A DNA stretch of 64,000 nucleotides. Origin: Streptomyces roseicoloratus. GTDB lineage: Bacteria; Actinomycetota; Actinomycetes; Streptomycetales; Streptomycetaceae. The stretch is from the NCBI RefSeq assembly GCF_004117935.1, contig NZ_SDOY01000091.1, forward strand, positions 1 through 64,000, written 5' to 3'. Position numbers and translations under genes: made by a program. The notes below the pieces were generated by a model. It ran no database searches. It was not told the DNA's origin and was given only the letters and a program-made list of their open reading frames with translations. Shown piece by piece: positions 53,905 to 62,757 of this stretch; positions within the stretch are counted from its first letter, which is position 1, and each line of letters opens with the position of its first letter.

Positions 53905-54498
53905 GTGAGCACGACACCACCTGTTCTCGCCGCAGAGCTGGCACAGGCGTGGGCCGACATTCAGCGGCACCACCCCGAGCTGCCGGACCTTGCCGCGCCC
54001 GAGTCCCTGATCGGAGAGTCGTCGTCAGCCTGTGGCGCCGAGCTCTCCTTCGAACGACTGCTTCACGAGGCAGTCCACGGCATCGCCGCCGCCCGAGGTG
54101 TCCGCGACACCTCACGGGCCGGCCGCTATCACAACCGGAGATTCCTCGCGATCGCCGAGGAGTTGGGCCTGGACCACCCCGAGGAGCCGCATGCCAGCAG
54201 CGGCTTCTCCCTGGTCACCCTGAATCCGGAGGCCCGGCGACGCTACCGGCCCACCATCGAGCGCCTCCAGCGCGCGCTGAAGGCCCACACCGTCGCGACC
54301 GCCGCCGACACCAAGCGCTCCTTCCGCGGCCCGGCCGCCCGGCACGGCTCGTCCGGCGGAGGCGTCCGGGTCAAGGCCGTCTGCGACTGCGGGCGCAACG
54401 TGCGCGTGGTGCCGTCCGTGCTCGCCCAGGCGCCGATCGTCTGCGGCGGCTGCGGAAAGCCGTTCCGCATCCCGGAGACGGTGGGCGCCGCGAACTGA
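53905..54498 (+). CDS. SprT-like putative zinc metallopeptidase with C-terminal zinc ribbon
   Basis: 197 residues from a GTG at 53905. The motif LHEAVHGIAAARG contains HEXXH, and YHNRRFLAIAEELGL follows at the distance seen in SprT/SPRTN-like domains, where the third His ligand would be in the RYHN segment. The C-terminus has CDCGRN and CGGCGKPF, a four-cysteine zinc ribbon, as in SprT proteins. Family members include DNA-protein crosslink proteases; here the function is only suggested. It lies upstream of rpsP. Confidence 0.78.
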   Translation: MSTTPPVLAAELAQAWADIQRHHPELPDLAAPESLIGESSSACGAELSFERLLHEAVHGIAAARGVRDTSRAGRYHNRRFLAIAEELGLDHPEEPHASSGFSLVTLNPEARRRYRPTIERLQRALKAHTVATAADTKRSFRGPAARHGSSGGGVRVKAVCDCGRNVRVVPSVLAQAPIVCGGCGKPFRIPETVGAAN

Positions 54499-54781
54499 CC
54501 CGCCTCGGCGACGCACCCGGGACGGGGGACCCGGGGCCGGCGGACGCGGGCCGGTGGTCCGGGGCGCGTGGATCCGCGACGGGGACCGTGACGGGGGATC
54601 CGGAGCCGGTGGACCGCGGACGGCCCACCCCACGGCGTGTGGCACAATGGCTAGCTGTACTCGACAGTCGCACAGGACCCCTCTCTCCTCCGGCTGACGC
54701 GTCCATCGGGCACCCGAGTACCGCAACCCCACGTGGCATCTCAAGTGCCCAACCACGTCAAGACCAGGAGACACCACTCCA

Positions 54782-55231
54782 GTGGCAGTCAAGATCAAGC
54801 TCAAGCGCCTCGGCAAGATCCGCCAGCCGCACTACCGCATCGTCGTCGCCGACTCCCGCACCCGCCGGGACGGTCGTGCGATCGAGGAGATCGGCCTCTA
54901 CCACCCGACGTACAACCCGTCGCGCATCGAGGTCGACTCCGAGCGTGCGCAGTACTGGCTGTCCGTCGGCGCCCAGCCGACCGAGCCGGTTCTCGCCATC
55001 CTGAAGCTCACCGGTGACTGGCAGAAGCACAAGGGCCTCCCGGCCCCGGAGAAGCCGCTGCTCGCCCCGGCGACCAAGGAAGCCAAGCGCGCCTCCTTCG
55101 ACGAGTTCGCCAAGACTCTCGAGGGCGACGACGCCAAGGGTGAGGCCATCACCCCGAAGGCCAAGAAGGCCAAGGCGGACGAGGCCGAGGCTGCTTCCTC
55201 GGCCGAGGCCGCTGAGTCTCCCGAGGCCTGA
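54782..55231 (+). CDS. rpsP: 30S ribosomal protein S16
   Basis: 149-residue S16. The core 1-85 is canonical ([36 protein letters not shown]). The C-terminal 60 residues are an Ala/Glu/Lys-rich extension typical of actinobacteria. GTG start at 54782. First gene of the rpsP-khpA-rimM-trmD-rplS cluster. No attenuator is obvious in the 283 nt upstream. Confidence 0.98.
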   Translation: MAVKIKLKRLGKIRQPHYRIVVADSRTRRDGRAIEEIGLYHPTYNPSRIEVDSERAQYWLSVGAQPTEPVLAILKLTGDWQKHKGLPAPEKPLLAPATKEAKRASFDEFAKTLEGDDAKGEAITPKAKKAKADEAEAASSAEAAESPEA

Positions 55232-55233
55232 CC

Positions 55234-55473
55234 ATGCTCGAGGAGGCTCTCGAGCACCTCGTGAAGGGCATCGTCGAGAACCCCGACGACGTGCAGGTCG
55301 CCTCGCGTAACCTGCGCCGCGGCCGCGTCCTCGAGGTCAGGGTCCACCCCGACGACCTCGGCAAGGTGATCGGCCGCAACGGCCGCACCGCGCGTGCGCT
55401 CCGCACCGTCGTGGGCGCCATCGGCGGCCGTGGCATCCGCGTCGACCTCGTCGACGTGGACCAGGTCCGCTGA
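55234..55473 (+). CDS. khpA: KH-domain RNA-binding protein KhpA
   Basis: 79 residues with a single KH domain. The GXXG-type loop is VIGRNGRTARALRTVVGA. KhpA homologues bind RNA with KhpB/EloR and sit between rpsP and rimM in many bacteria. ATG at 55234, 2 nt after the rpsP stop, so coupled. Confidence 0.95.
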   Translation: MLEEALEHLVKGIVENPDDVQVASRNLRRGRVLEVRVHPDDLGKVIGRNGRTARALRTVVGAIGGRGIRVDLVDVDQVR

Positions 55474-55488
55474 AGTTTGACACCGGCA

Positions 55489-55523
55489 CGGGCCGGGGAG
55501 GGCTGACCGCCCACCCCGGCCCG
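55489..55523 (+). terminator. Hairpin between khpA and rimM
   Basis: A 10-bp stem CGGGCCGGGG / CCCCGGCCCG with a 15-nt loop, 15 nt after khpA and 26 nt before rimM. It may be a partial terminator that sets operon stoichiometry. Confidence 0.55.
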
Positions 55524-55549
55524 TTGCCGTACGACAGGAGAGATCACCA

Positions 55550-56221
55550 GTGCAGTTGGTAGTCGCGCGCATCGGCCGCGCCCACGGCATCAAGGGCGAG
55601 GTCAGCGTCGAGGTGCGGACCGACGAGCCCGAGCTCCGGCTCGGACCCGGCGCCGTCCTGCACACCGACCCGGCCTCCGCCGGGCCGCTGACCATCGAAT
55701 CCGGCCGGGTGCACAGCGGCCGGCTGCTGCTGCGTTTCGAGGGCGTCAAGGACCGCAACGGGGCCGAGGCCCTGCGCAACATCCTCCTCATCGCCGACAT
55801 CGACCCGGACGAGCTGCCCGAGGAGGAGGACGAGTACTACGACCACCAGCTCGTCGACCTCGACGTCGTGCTCGCCGACGGCACCGAGATCGGCGTCATC
55901 TCCGAGATCTCCCACCTGCCGTCGCAGGACCTCTTCATCGTCGAGCGGCCCGACGGCACCGAGCTGATGATCCCCTTCGTCTCGGAGATCGTCACCGAGA
56001 TCGACCTGGAGAACCAGCGCGCCGTCATCGCCCCGCCGCCCGGCCTCATCGACGACAGCCAGGCCGTCGTCGCGTCCGCGCGCGAGGCCGAGGCCGAGGC
56101 CGCGGGCCAGGACGCGGAAGCCGGCACGAAGGCCGGGGGCGAGAAGGCCGGGGGCACGAAGGCCGAGGGCGCAGCACAGGAAGCGGAGAAGAAGACCGAC
56201 GCCGGCGAGGACGCCTCCTGA
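55550..56221 (+). CDS. rimM: 16S rRNA processing/ribosome maturation protein RimM
   Basis: 223 residues. The N-terminal RimM domain ([23 protein letters not shown]) is followed by the PRC barrel ([16 protein letters not shown] and [17 protein letters not shown]). The last 50 residues are an Ala/Glu/Lys/Gly-rich low-complexity tail, which most RimMs lack. GTG start at 55550. The stop overlaps the trmD ATG by 1 nt. Confidence 0.96.
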   Translation: MQLVVARIGRAHGIKGEVSVEVRTDEPELRLGPGAVLHTDPASAGPLTIESGRVHSGRLLLRFEGVKDRNGAEALRNILLIADIDPDELPEEEDEYYDHQLVDLDVVLADGTEIGVISEISHLPSQDLFIVERPDGTELMIPFVSEIVTEIDLENQRAVIAPPPGLIDDSQAVVASAREAEAEAAGQDAEAGTKAGGEKAGGTKAEGAAQEAEKKTDAGEDAS

Positions 56222-57042
56222 TGCGCCTCGACGTCGTCACGATCTTCCCCGAGTACCTCGAACCGCTGAACGTCTCGCTCGTCGGCAAGGCCCGCGCCCG
56301 CGGCGTGCTCGACGTCCACGTCCACCACCTGCGCGACTGGACCTACGACCGGCACAACACGGTCGACGACACCCCGTACGGCGGCGGCCCCGGCATGGTC
56401 ATGAAGACCGAGCCCTGGGGCGACGCCCTCGACCAGACCCTCGCGGACGGCTTCGAGGCCGGCGCCCACCAGCCCGTCCTCGTCGTCCCCACGCCCAGCG
56501 GCCGCGCCTTCACCCAGGAACTCGCCGTCGAGCTGAGCGAGCGGCCCTGGCTGATCTTCACGCCCGCGCGCTACGAGGGCATCGACCGCCGCGTGATGGA
56601 CGAGTACGCCACCCGCATGCCCGTCTACGAGGTCTCCATCGGCGACTACGTCCTGGCCGGCGGCGAGGCCGCCGTCCTCGTGATCACCGAGGCCGTGGCC
56701 CGGCTCCTCCCCGGCGTCCTCGGCAACGCCGAGTCGCACCGCGACGACTCCTTCGCCCCGGGCGCCATGGCCAACCTCCTGGAAGGCCCCGTCTACACCA
56801 AGCCGCCGGAGTGGCGCGGCCGCGGCATCCCCGACGTCCTGCTCAGCGGACACCACGGCAAGATCGCCCGCTGGCGCCGCGACGAGGCCTTCCGCCGCAC
56901 CGCCGCCAACCGCCCGGACCTCATCGAACGCTGCGACCCCGCCGCCTTCGACAAGAAGGACCGGGAGATCCTCTCCATGCTGGGCTGGGCCCCCGAGCCC
57001 GGCGGCCGATTTTGGCGCAGGCCGGAGAGCGTGGAAGAATAG
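56221..57042 (+). CDS. trmD: tRNA (guanine37-N1)-methyltransferase
   Basis: 273-residue SPOUT methyltransferase that makes m1G37. SAM knot residues are visible in VSIGDYVLAGGEAA and GNAESHRDDSF. TPYGGGPGMVMK, a family signature, and the PEWRGRGIPDVLLSGHH ending are seen. ATG 56221 overlaps the rimM stop. Slightly longer than E. coli TrmD. Confidence 0.98.
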   Translation: MRLDVVTIFPEYLEPLNVSLVGKARARGVLDVHVHHLRDWTYDRHNTVDDTPYGGGPGMVMKTEPWGDALDQTLADGFEAGAHQPVLVVPTPSGRAFTQELAVELSERPWLIFTPARYEGIDRRVMDEYATRMPVYEVSIGDYVLAGGEAAVLVITEAVARLLPGVLGNAESHRDDSFAPGAMANLLEGPVYTKPPEWRGRGIPDVLLSGHHGKIARWRRDEAFRRTAANRPDLIERCDPAAFDKKDREILSMLGWAPEPGGRFWRRPESVEE

Positions 57043-57171
57043 GCCGCTGCCGTGCGTCCGGCGCGCGCCCCTGCCACAGGGGGAACGACGCCCGCCAGGC
57101 ACGGACGGCGATCACCAATCCTTCGTACATACCGCTGATGACCTGTGGCATCAGCGAGGAAAGAGACCTCC

Positions 57172-57522
57172 ATGGCCTCCCTGCTCGACCAGGTCAACTC
57201 CGCTTCCCTGCGGTCCGACGTCCCGGCCTTCCGTCCGGGTGACACCGTGAACGTCCACGTTCGCGTCATCGAGGGCAACCGCTCCCGTATCCAGCAGTTC
57301 AAGGGTGTCGTCATCCGCCGTCAGGGCTCGGGCGTCTCCGAGACCTTCACGGTCCGCAAGGTCTCCTTCTCCGTCGGCGTCGAGCGCACCTTCCCGGTGA
57401 ACAGCCCGATCTTCGAGAAGATCGAGCTCGTCTCCCGCGGTGACGTCCGTCGCGCCAAGCTGTACTACCTGCGTGAGCTGCGCGGCAAGGCCGCGAAGAT
57501 CAAGGAGAAGCGCGACAACTGA
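57172..57522 (+). CDS. rplS: 50S ribosomal protein L19
   Basis: 116-residue L19 ([54 protein letters not shown]). The ATG at 57172 has GAGGAAAGAG upstream; an upstream in-frame start at 57145 is less likely. It lies 129 nt after trmD with its own leader. Confidence 0.98.
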   Translation: MASLLDQVNSASLRSDVPAFRPGDTVNVHVRVIEGNRSRIQQFKGVVIRRQGSGVSETFTVRKVSFSVGVERTFPVNSPIFEKIELVSRGDVRRAKLYYLRELRGKAAKIKEKRDN

Positions 57523-57560
57523 GCATCGGCCCACAGGGTGGCGGGATAGGCTCGCCCCCG

Positions 57561-58406
57561 ATGGACACCGAAGCACAGCACACGGAGCGCGACCGCTCCT
57601 CCGGCGAGGAGGAGCGGTCGCGCTCCGCGCGCGTTTCCGGGGCGGAAACCCCGCAGGGGCCCGAGGCGGAAACCCCGCAAGGGCCCGGGGTGGAGGCGGA
57701 CGAGCCGTCCGGATTCCTCACCTGGCGCCGCACCGGCGTGATCGGCCTCGCCTGCGTCGCCTTCCTGCTGCTGTTCAGCCACTTCGTGCTCCAGCCCTTC
57801 CTGGTCCCGAGCAGTTCGATGGAGCCCACCCTCCAGGTCGGCGACCGGATCCTCGTCAACAAGCTGGCGTACCGTTTCGGCAGCGAGCCGCGCCGCGGTG
57901 ACGTCGTCGTCTTCGACGGCACGGGCTCCTTCGTGGAGGAAGAGCCCGCGGGCAACCCGGTCACCGGCCTGCTCCACGACGCCGCCGCGGCCCTCGGCCT
58001 CGCCGAGCCCGACGAGACCGACTTCGTGAAGCGGGTGATCGGCACCGGCGGCGACCGCGTGGTCTGCTGCGACAAGGACGGCCGGATCACCGTCAACGGC
58101 GTTCCCGTGCGCGAGCAGTACGTGATGCTGGGCGACCAGCCGTCCAGCGTGCCCTTCGACATCGTCGTACCCGACGGCACCCTGTGGGTCATGGGCGACC
58201 ACCGCAGCCAGTCCAGCGACTCCCGCGACCACCTGGGCCGGCCCGGCGGCGGCGTGGTCCCCGTCGACAAGGTCATCGGCCGCGCCGACTGGATCGGCTG
58301 GCCCTCCGGCCGCTGGTCCACCGTGCCGGAGACCGACGCCTTCGCCGCCGTACCGCAATGGACCGGCGGCGGCCACGCGACGGGGCACGGACCCGGACAT
58401 GGGTAG
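57561..58406 (+). CDS. sipW: Type I signal peptidase (SipW-type)
   Basis: First of four adjacent signal peptidases; removes signal peptides from secreted proteins. 281 residues. A 50-residue charged N-terminus precedes one membrane segment (about 58-78). Catalytic Ser86 is in VPSSSMEPT and Lys157 in DFVKRVIGTGGD. The C-terminal box is VMGDHRSQSSDSRDH. It has a single N-terminal TM, whereas SipX has a second TM at its C-terminus. Start ATG 57561. It overlaps the sipX start by 8 nt. Confidence 0.95.
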   Translation: MDTEAQHTERDRSSGEEERSRSARVSGAETPQGPEAETPQGPGVEADEPSGFLTWRRTGVIGLACVAFLLLFSHFVLQPFLVPSSSMEPTLQVGDRILVNKLAYRFGSEPRRGDVVVFDGTGSFVEEEPAGNPVTGLLHDAAAALGLAEPDETDFVKRVIGTGGDRVVCCDKDGRITVNGVPVREQYVMLGDQPSSVPFDIVVPDGTLWVMGDHRSQSSDSRDHLGRPGGGVVPVDKVIGRADWIGWPSGRWSTVPETDAFAAVPQWTGGGHATGHGPGHG

Positions 58407-59736
58407 GCGGGGCAAGGCCCCCGCCGGCCGACGCGGCCCCGACGGCACCGTGCCGGACGGCGCGTCCCGTACGCCTCCGGGGCGGGCCGAGCGGCGCAGA
58501 CTCGCCCGTAGGGTCAAGCGGCGGCGCCGGCGCTCCGCCCTCACCGAGATCCCGCTCCTCGCCACCGTCGCCGTGCTGATCGCCCTGGTCCTGAAGACCT
58601 TCCTGGTGCAGGCCTTCGTCATCCCGTCCGGCTCGATGGAGCAGACCATCCGGATCGACGACCGGGTGCTCGTCGACAAGCTGACCCCGTGGTTCGGCGC
58701 GAAGCCGCGGCGCGGCGACGTCGTGGTGTTCGAGGACCCCGGCAACTGGCTCCAGCAGGAGGCCGAGCCGCCGTCCGACGACCCGGTCGTCCTCAAGCAG
58801 CTCAAGCAGGCGCTGACCTTCATCGGCCTGCTGCCCTCGGCCGACGAACGGGACCTGATCAAGCGGGTCGTCGCGGTCGGCGGCGACACGGTGAAGTGCT
58901 GCGGCGCCGACGGGCGGATCACCGTCAACGGCGTAGCGTTGGACGAACCGTATCTGCACCCGGGGAACGCGCCCTCGACGATCCCGTTCGAGGTGAAGGT
59001 CCCGCAGGGGAGGGTCTTCGTCATGGGCGACCACCGCTCCGACTCCGCCGACTCCCGCTTCCACCTCGACGAGCCGGAGCACGGAACCGTCTCGGAGGAC
59101 CGGATCCTCGGCCGGGCCGTCGTCATCGCCTGGCCGATCGGCCACTGGCGAGGCCTCGAAGAACGCGCGACGTTCGCCTCCGTACCGGAACCGCGCGCGA
59201 GCGGCGGGGGGACGGAAACGGCGGCGAGCGGTGGCGGGGCGGACGCGGTGGCTCGTGATGGCGGGGCGGGCGCGGCGGCCAGTCCGGGCGAGGCGGATGC
59301 GGTGGCTCGTGACGGTGGGGCGGGCGCGGCGGCGAGCGGTGGCGGGGCGGACGCGGTGGCTCGTGGTGCCGAGGCGGGCGCGGCGGCGAGTCCGGGCGAG
59401 GCGGACGCGGTGGCTCGTGACGGTGGGGCGGGCGCGGCGGCGAGCCGCGATGTGGCCGACACGGCGGCGCCGCGCGGCGGGCCGGACACGGCCGGGACGC
59501 AGGGCGTGTCGCATAGTCTTGCCCAGCATGATCTGAACGGATTGCCCCGGCTCCCGACCCCTGCGGAACTTCTGCTCGTTATGGGAGTGGTGGGCCTGTC
59601 CCTGTTCCGGGGCGGGCGATTGCACGGACTGAGGAGTGGATGTGGGGGATGTGGCCGTCGGCGCACGACCCGGACACGGCGAGCCCGAGAAGCGGCCGGA
59701 GCGGACCGACCCGTCGGCGGCGGCCATGACGGATGA
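58399..59736 (+). CDS. sipX: Type I signal peptidase (SipX-type) with repeat-expanded C-tail
   Basis: 445 residues. The catalytic domain has Ser79 (IPSGSMEQT) and Lys155 (DLIKRVVAVGGD), with a basic N-terminus and a TM near 50-70. From 278 to 349 are four tandem 18-residue repeats (core ADAVARDGGAGAAAS), encoded by four 54-bp units. A second TM (about 385-405) and a basic C-tail follow. Usual SipX proteins are shorter, about 300-320 residues as I recall, so the tail is an expansion. Its last 95 nt overlap the sipY start. Confidence 0.93.
   Translation: MGRRGKAPAGRRGPDGTVPDGASRTPPGRAERRRLARRVKRRRRRSALTEIPLLATVAVLIALVLKTFLVQAFVIPSGSMEQTIRIDDRVLVDKLTPWFGAKPRRGDVVVFEDPGNWLQQEAEPPSDDPVVLKQLKQALTFIGLLPSADERDLIKRVVAVGGDTVKCCGADGRITVNGVALDEPYLHPGNAPSTIPFEVKVPQGRVFVMGDHRSDSADSRFHLDEPEHGTVSEDRILGRAVVIAWPIGHWRGLEERATFASVPEPRASGGGTETAASGGGADAVARDGGAGAAASPGEADAVARDGGAGAAASGGGADAVARGAEAGAAASPGEADAVARDGGAGAAASRDVADTAAPRGGPDTAGTQGVSHSLAQHDLNGLPRLPTPAELLLVMGVVGLSLFRGGRLHGLRSGCGGCGRRRTTRTRRAREAAGADRPVGGGHDG
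59230..59445. repeat. Four 54-bp tandem units within sipX
   Basis: In-frame minisatellite coding for GGG/PGE-ADAVAR-(D/G)-GGAGAAAS. Copies 2 and 4 code for identical protein. It sits between the catalytic domain and the C-terminal TM and so lengthens the linker without breaking the frame. Confidence 0.93.
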
Positions 59737-60790
59737 CGCCACGGGCCACCCGGACCCCGATCCACGCTCCGGCCCCTACCCGGCGGACCACCGGGGCGAC
59801 GGTCCGGCCGACCGCCCGGTCCACGACGCCGGGCCGGGCTCCGGCCCGTCCTACGCTCCCGGGCACGGCCCGGCCGGAGTCCCGACGCACGGCCCCGCCG
59901 GAGGCCCGGTCGATGACGGCGGCCCCGGGGACGGCGAGGGCGGCGACAGCGGCGGCGACGGGGGCGACGATCCCTCGGACCGCGACGGCAGCGCCCCGAA
60001 GAAGCCGCGTTCCTTCTGGAAGGAACTGCCCCTGCTCGTCGGCATCGCGCTCGTGCTCGCGCTGCTGATCAAGACCTTCCTGGTGCAGGCGTTCTCGATC
60101 CCCTCGGACTCGATGATGAACACGCTCCAGCGGGGCGACCGGGTGCTCGTCGACAAGCTCACCCCGTGGTTCGGCTCGGAGCCGGAACGCGGCGAGGTCG
60201 TCGTCTTCCACGACCCGGGCGGCTGGCTCGAGGACACCGAGACCCCCGAGCCCAACGTGGTGCAGACCGTCCTGAGCTGGATCGGCCTCATGCCGTCCGC
60301 CGAGGAGAAGGACCTGATCAAGCGGGTCATCGCGGTCGGCGGCGACACCGTCTCCTGCAAGGAGGGCGGCAAGGTCGTCGTCAACGGCAAGGAACTGGAC
60401 GAGAGCTCCTACCTCCACCCCGGCTCGGTGCCCTGCGACCCGGCCTTCGGCCCGGTCAAGGTTCCCGAGGGCCGCATCTGGGTCATGGGCGACAACCGCC
60501 AGAACTCGCTCGACTCCCGCTTCCACATGGAGCTCGCGGGCGGCGGCACCGTCTCCACCGACGAGGTCGTCGGCCGCGCCGTCGTCGTCGCCTGGCCGGT
60601 GAGCCGCTGGGCCACCCTGCCCGTCCCGGAGACCTTCGACCAGCCCGGCCTCAGCCAGGCGCTCGCCGTTGCGCCCGGCACGCTCGGCTTCGCCGGTGCG
60701 CTTCCGCTGGTGCTGTGGCGGCGCCGGAAGCGCGCCGCGACGGCGGCCGGCGATCACGGGGGAGCGGCCTCCGCCCATACCGCTCGGTAG
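59642..60790 (+). CDS. sipY: Type I signal peptidase (SipY-type)
   Basis: 382 residues. The GTG at 59642 with GAGGAG 5 nt upstream gives MGDVAVGARPGHG, preferred over GTG 59636, which lies inside that ribosome site. A long Pro/Gly/Asp-rich N-terminus of about 125 residues precedes TM1 (about 129-148). Ser157 is in IPSDSMMNT and Lys228 in DLIKRVIAVGGD; MGDNRQNSLDSRF is the C-terminal box. A second TM is near 330-350 (GTLGFAGALPLVL). The start lies inside sipX. Confidence 0.93.
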   Translation: MGDVAVGARPGHGEPEKRPERTDPSAAAMTDDATGHPDPDPRSGPYPADHRGDGPADRPVHDAGPGSGPSYAPGHGPAGVPTHGPAGGPVDDGGPGDGEGGDSGGDGGDDPSDRDGSAPKKPRSFWKELPLLVGIALVLALLIKTFLVQAFSIPSDSMMNTLQRGDRVLVDKLTPWFGSEPERGEVVVFHDPGGWLEDTETPEPNVVQTVLSWIGLMPSAEEKDLIKRVIAVGGDTVSCKEGGKVVVNGKELDESSYLHPGSVPCDPAFGPVKVPEGRIWVMGDNRQNSLDSRFHMELAGGGTVSTDEVVGRAVVVAWPVSRWATLPVPETFDQPGLSQALAVAPGTLGFAGALPLVLWRRRKRAATAAGDHGGAASAHTAR

Positions 60791-60862
60791 CAAGCCGCGG
60801 GTAGGGTGCCGAACCGGACCGTCGTACGGACGGCCGGCGATCTCCCGAAGCCCGAGGTGCCC

Positions 60863-61627
60863 ATGAGCGTCGAACCGCGTAAGAAGGACGGCCACGGCCG
60901 CCTCGGCAGCGTCCTGTCGGGGCTCGCCGTGGCCGTCGGCTGTGTGCTCTTCCTCGGTGGCTTCGTCGTCGGAGCCGTCCTCTACCAGCCCTTCTCGGTG
61001 CCCACCGACTCGATGACCCCGACGCTCGACGTCGGCTCCAAGGTCCTCGCGGAACGCGTCGACGGCGCCGACGTCAAGCGCGGCGACGTCGTCGTCTTCC
61101 AGGACCCGCTGTGGGGCGACGTACCCATGGTCAAGCGGGTGGTCGGCGTCGGCGGCGACACCGTCGCCTGCTGCGGCGCCGGCGGGCGTCTCACCATCAA
61201 CGGCACGCCGGTCGACGAACCGTATCTGCAGGCCGGGAAGATGGTGTCCCGGGAGAACTTCACCGCGAGCGTGCCCGAGGGAAGCCTCTTCCTGCTCGGC
61301 GACGAGCGGCACACCTCCATGGACTCCCGCGCCCACCTCCAGGAAGCCGGTCACGGCGCGGTGCCGCGCTCGGCCGTCGTCGGCCGCGTCGACGCCGTCG
61401 CCTGGCCCGCCAAGGGCGTCCTGGAGCGGCCCGCCGGCTTCGCCGAGCTGCCCGGCGGCATCTCCCGCCCCGGCCCGATCGTGCCGCTCTTCTCCGCGAT
61501 GGCCGCCGGGTGTGTACTGATTCTTGTCGGAGCCGCGTACGGTCCACTGGCCCGTCGCCTCGGCCCCGGCAGGAGGAAGCCCACGGCGGCAGCCGCGGGG
61601 AAGCCCGAGGACAAGGTGAGCGCGTGA
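60863..61627 (+). CDS. sipZ: Type I signal peptidase (SipZ-type)
   Basis: 254 residues. N-terminal TM at about 20-42, Ser50 in VPTDSMTPT, Lys91 in PMVKRVVGVGGD, LLGDERHTSMDSRAH as the C-terminal box, and a second TM at about 210-232. ATG 60863. It ends with GTGA, coupled to the Nudix gene. Completes the sipW-X-Y-Z array known in streptomycetes. Confidence 0.95.
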   Translation: MSVEPRKKDGHGRLGSVLSGLAVAVGCVLFLGGFVVGAVLYQPFSVPTDSMTPTLDVGSKVLAERVDGADVKRGDVVVFQDPLWGDVPMVKRVVGVGGDTVACCGAGGRLTINGTPVDEPYLQAGKMVSRENFTASVPEGSLFLLGDERHTSMDSRAHLQEAGHGAVPRSAVVGRVDAVAWPAKGVLERPAGFAELPGGISRPGPIVPLFSAMAAGCVLILVGAAYGPLARRLGPGRRKPTAAAAGKPEDKVSA

Positions 61628-62343
61628 CGGCGGGGGACGAGCGCACGATGGCGACGGCACGGAACGAGGACACGGCAGTGGAGGAAACCGACCGCACGGC
61701 GGCCGAAGGGCGCGGGCGGCGTGCGGCTGATGCGGCTGATGCGGCTGATTCCGTCGAGGCGGTCGAGACGGTCGAGACGGTCGTGGCCGTTGAGGTGGTT
61801 GAGACGGTCGAGGGAGCCGAGGGAGCCGAAGCGGTCGAGGCAGCTGAAGGCGTCGAGGCCGTCGAGCGGCGGCGGGTGGCCCGCGTGGTCCTGCTCGACC
61901 CGGACGACCGCATCCTCCTCCTCCACGGCCACGAGCCCGACGACCCCACCCAGACCTGGTGGTTCACGCCCGGCGGCGGTCTGGAGGGCGACGAGACCCG
62001 CGAACAGGCCGCGCTGCGCGAACTCGCCGAGGAGACCGGCATCACCGACGTGCGGCTCGGCCCGGTGCTGTGGCGCCGCCACTGCTCGTTCCCCTTCGCC
62101 GGACGCCGCTGGGACCAGGACGAGTGGTACTACCTGGCCCGCACCACACAGACCGCCACCGCCCCCGCCGGACTCACCGAGCTCGAGTCCCGGAGCGTCG
62201 CCGGCCTGAGATGGTGGACCTCCGCCGAACTGTCGGCGGCCCGTGAGACGGTGTACCCCAACAGACTCGCCGAGCTGCTGGACGCGCTGCTCGGCGAAGG
62301 ACCCCCGAGCACGCCGCTCGATCTCGCCCCGGAAATCGTTTAG
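61624..62343 (+). CDS. Nudix hydrolase with Val/Glu-repeat N-terminal extension
   Basis: 239 residues. The Nudix box GX5EX7REUXEEXGU runs at 118-140 (GLEGDETREQAALRELAEE part visible) inside a domain from about 83 to 239 (RRVARVVLLDPDDRILLLHG). The first 82 residues are low complexity. A 45-residue region (about 41-81) is built from Val/Ala/Glu doublets and triplets (AVETVETV, GAEGAEAVEAAEG) encoded by GAGACGGTC/GAGGCG-type units. Homologues start near residue 80, so the N-terminus is probably an expansion or a mis-set start. GTG 61624 overlaps the sipZ stop. Substrate unknown. Confidence 0.88.
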   Translation: MTAGDERTMATARNEDTAVEETDRTAAEGRGRRAADAADAADSVEAVETVETVVAVEVVETVEGAEGAEAVEAAEGVEAVERRRVARVVLLDPDDRILLLHGHEPDDPTQTWWFTPGGGLEGDETREQAALRELAEETGITDVRLGPVLWRRHCSFPFAGRRWDQDEWYYLARTTQTATAPAGLTELESRSVAGLRWWTSAELSAARETVYPNRLAELLDALLGEGPPSTPLDLAPEIV

Positions 62344-62398
62344 GGGCCCGGTCGGCTGGCGCACAATAGGGGGACGCACGGCTGAAGGGGAACATGCC

Positions 62399-62707
62399 AT
62401 GAGCGCCGAGGACCTCGAGAAGTACGAGACCGAGATGGAGCTGAAGCTCTACCGGGAGTACCGCGACGTCGTCGGGCTGTTCAAATACGTGATCGAGACC
62501 GAGCGGCGCTTCTACCTCACCAACGACTACGAGATGCAGGTGCACTCGGTCCAGGGCGAGGTGTTCTTCGAGGTCTCCATGGCAGACGCCTGGGTCTGGG
62601 ACATGTACCGTCCGGCCCGCTTCGTCAAGCAGGTCCGGGTTCTCACGTTCAAGGACGTGAACATCGAGGAGCTCAACAAGAGCGACCTCGAACTCCCCGG
62701 CAGCTGA
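62399..62707 (+). CDS. DUF2469 family protein (102 aa)
   Basis: 102 residues, MSAEDLEKYETEMELKLYRE start, with ERRFYLTNDYEMQVHSVQGE and ADAWVWDMYRPARFVKQVRV. A highly conserved actinobacterial family with no known function, normally found near yraN. ATG 62399. Confidence 0.92.
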   Translation: MSAEDLEKYETEMELKLYREYRDVVGLFKYVIETERRFYLTNDYEMQVHSVQGEVFFEVSMADAWVWDMYRPARFVKQVRVLTFKDVNIEELNKSDLELPGS

Positions 62708-62757
62708 CCCGACGACGCCGCCCGCGCGCAGGTCCGGAGGACCTCTCACGGGAACAC

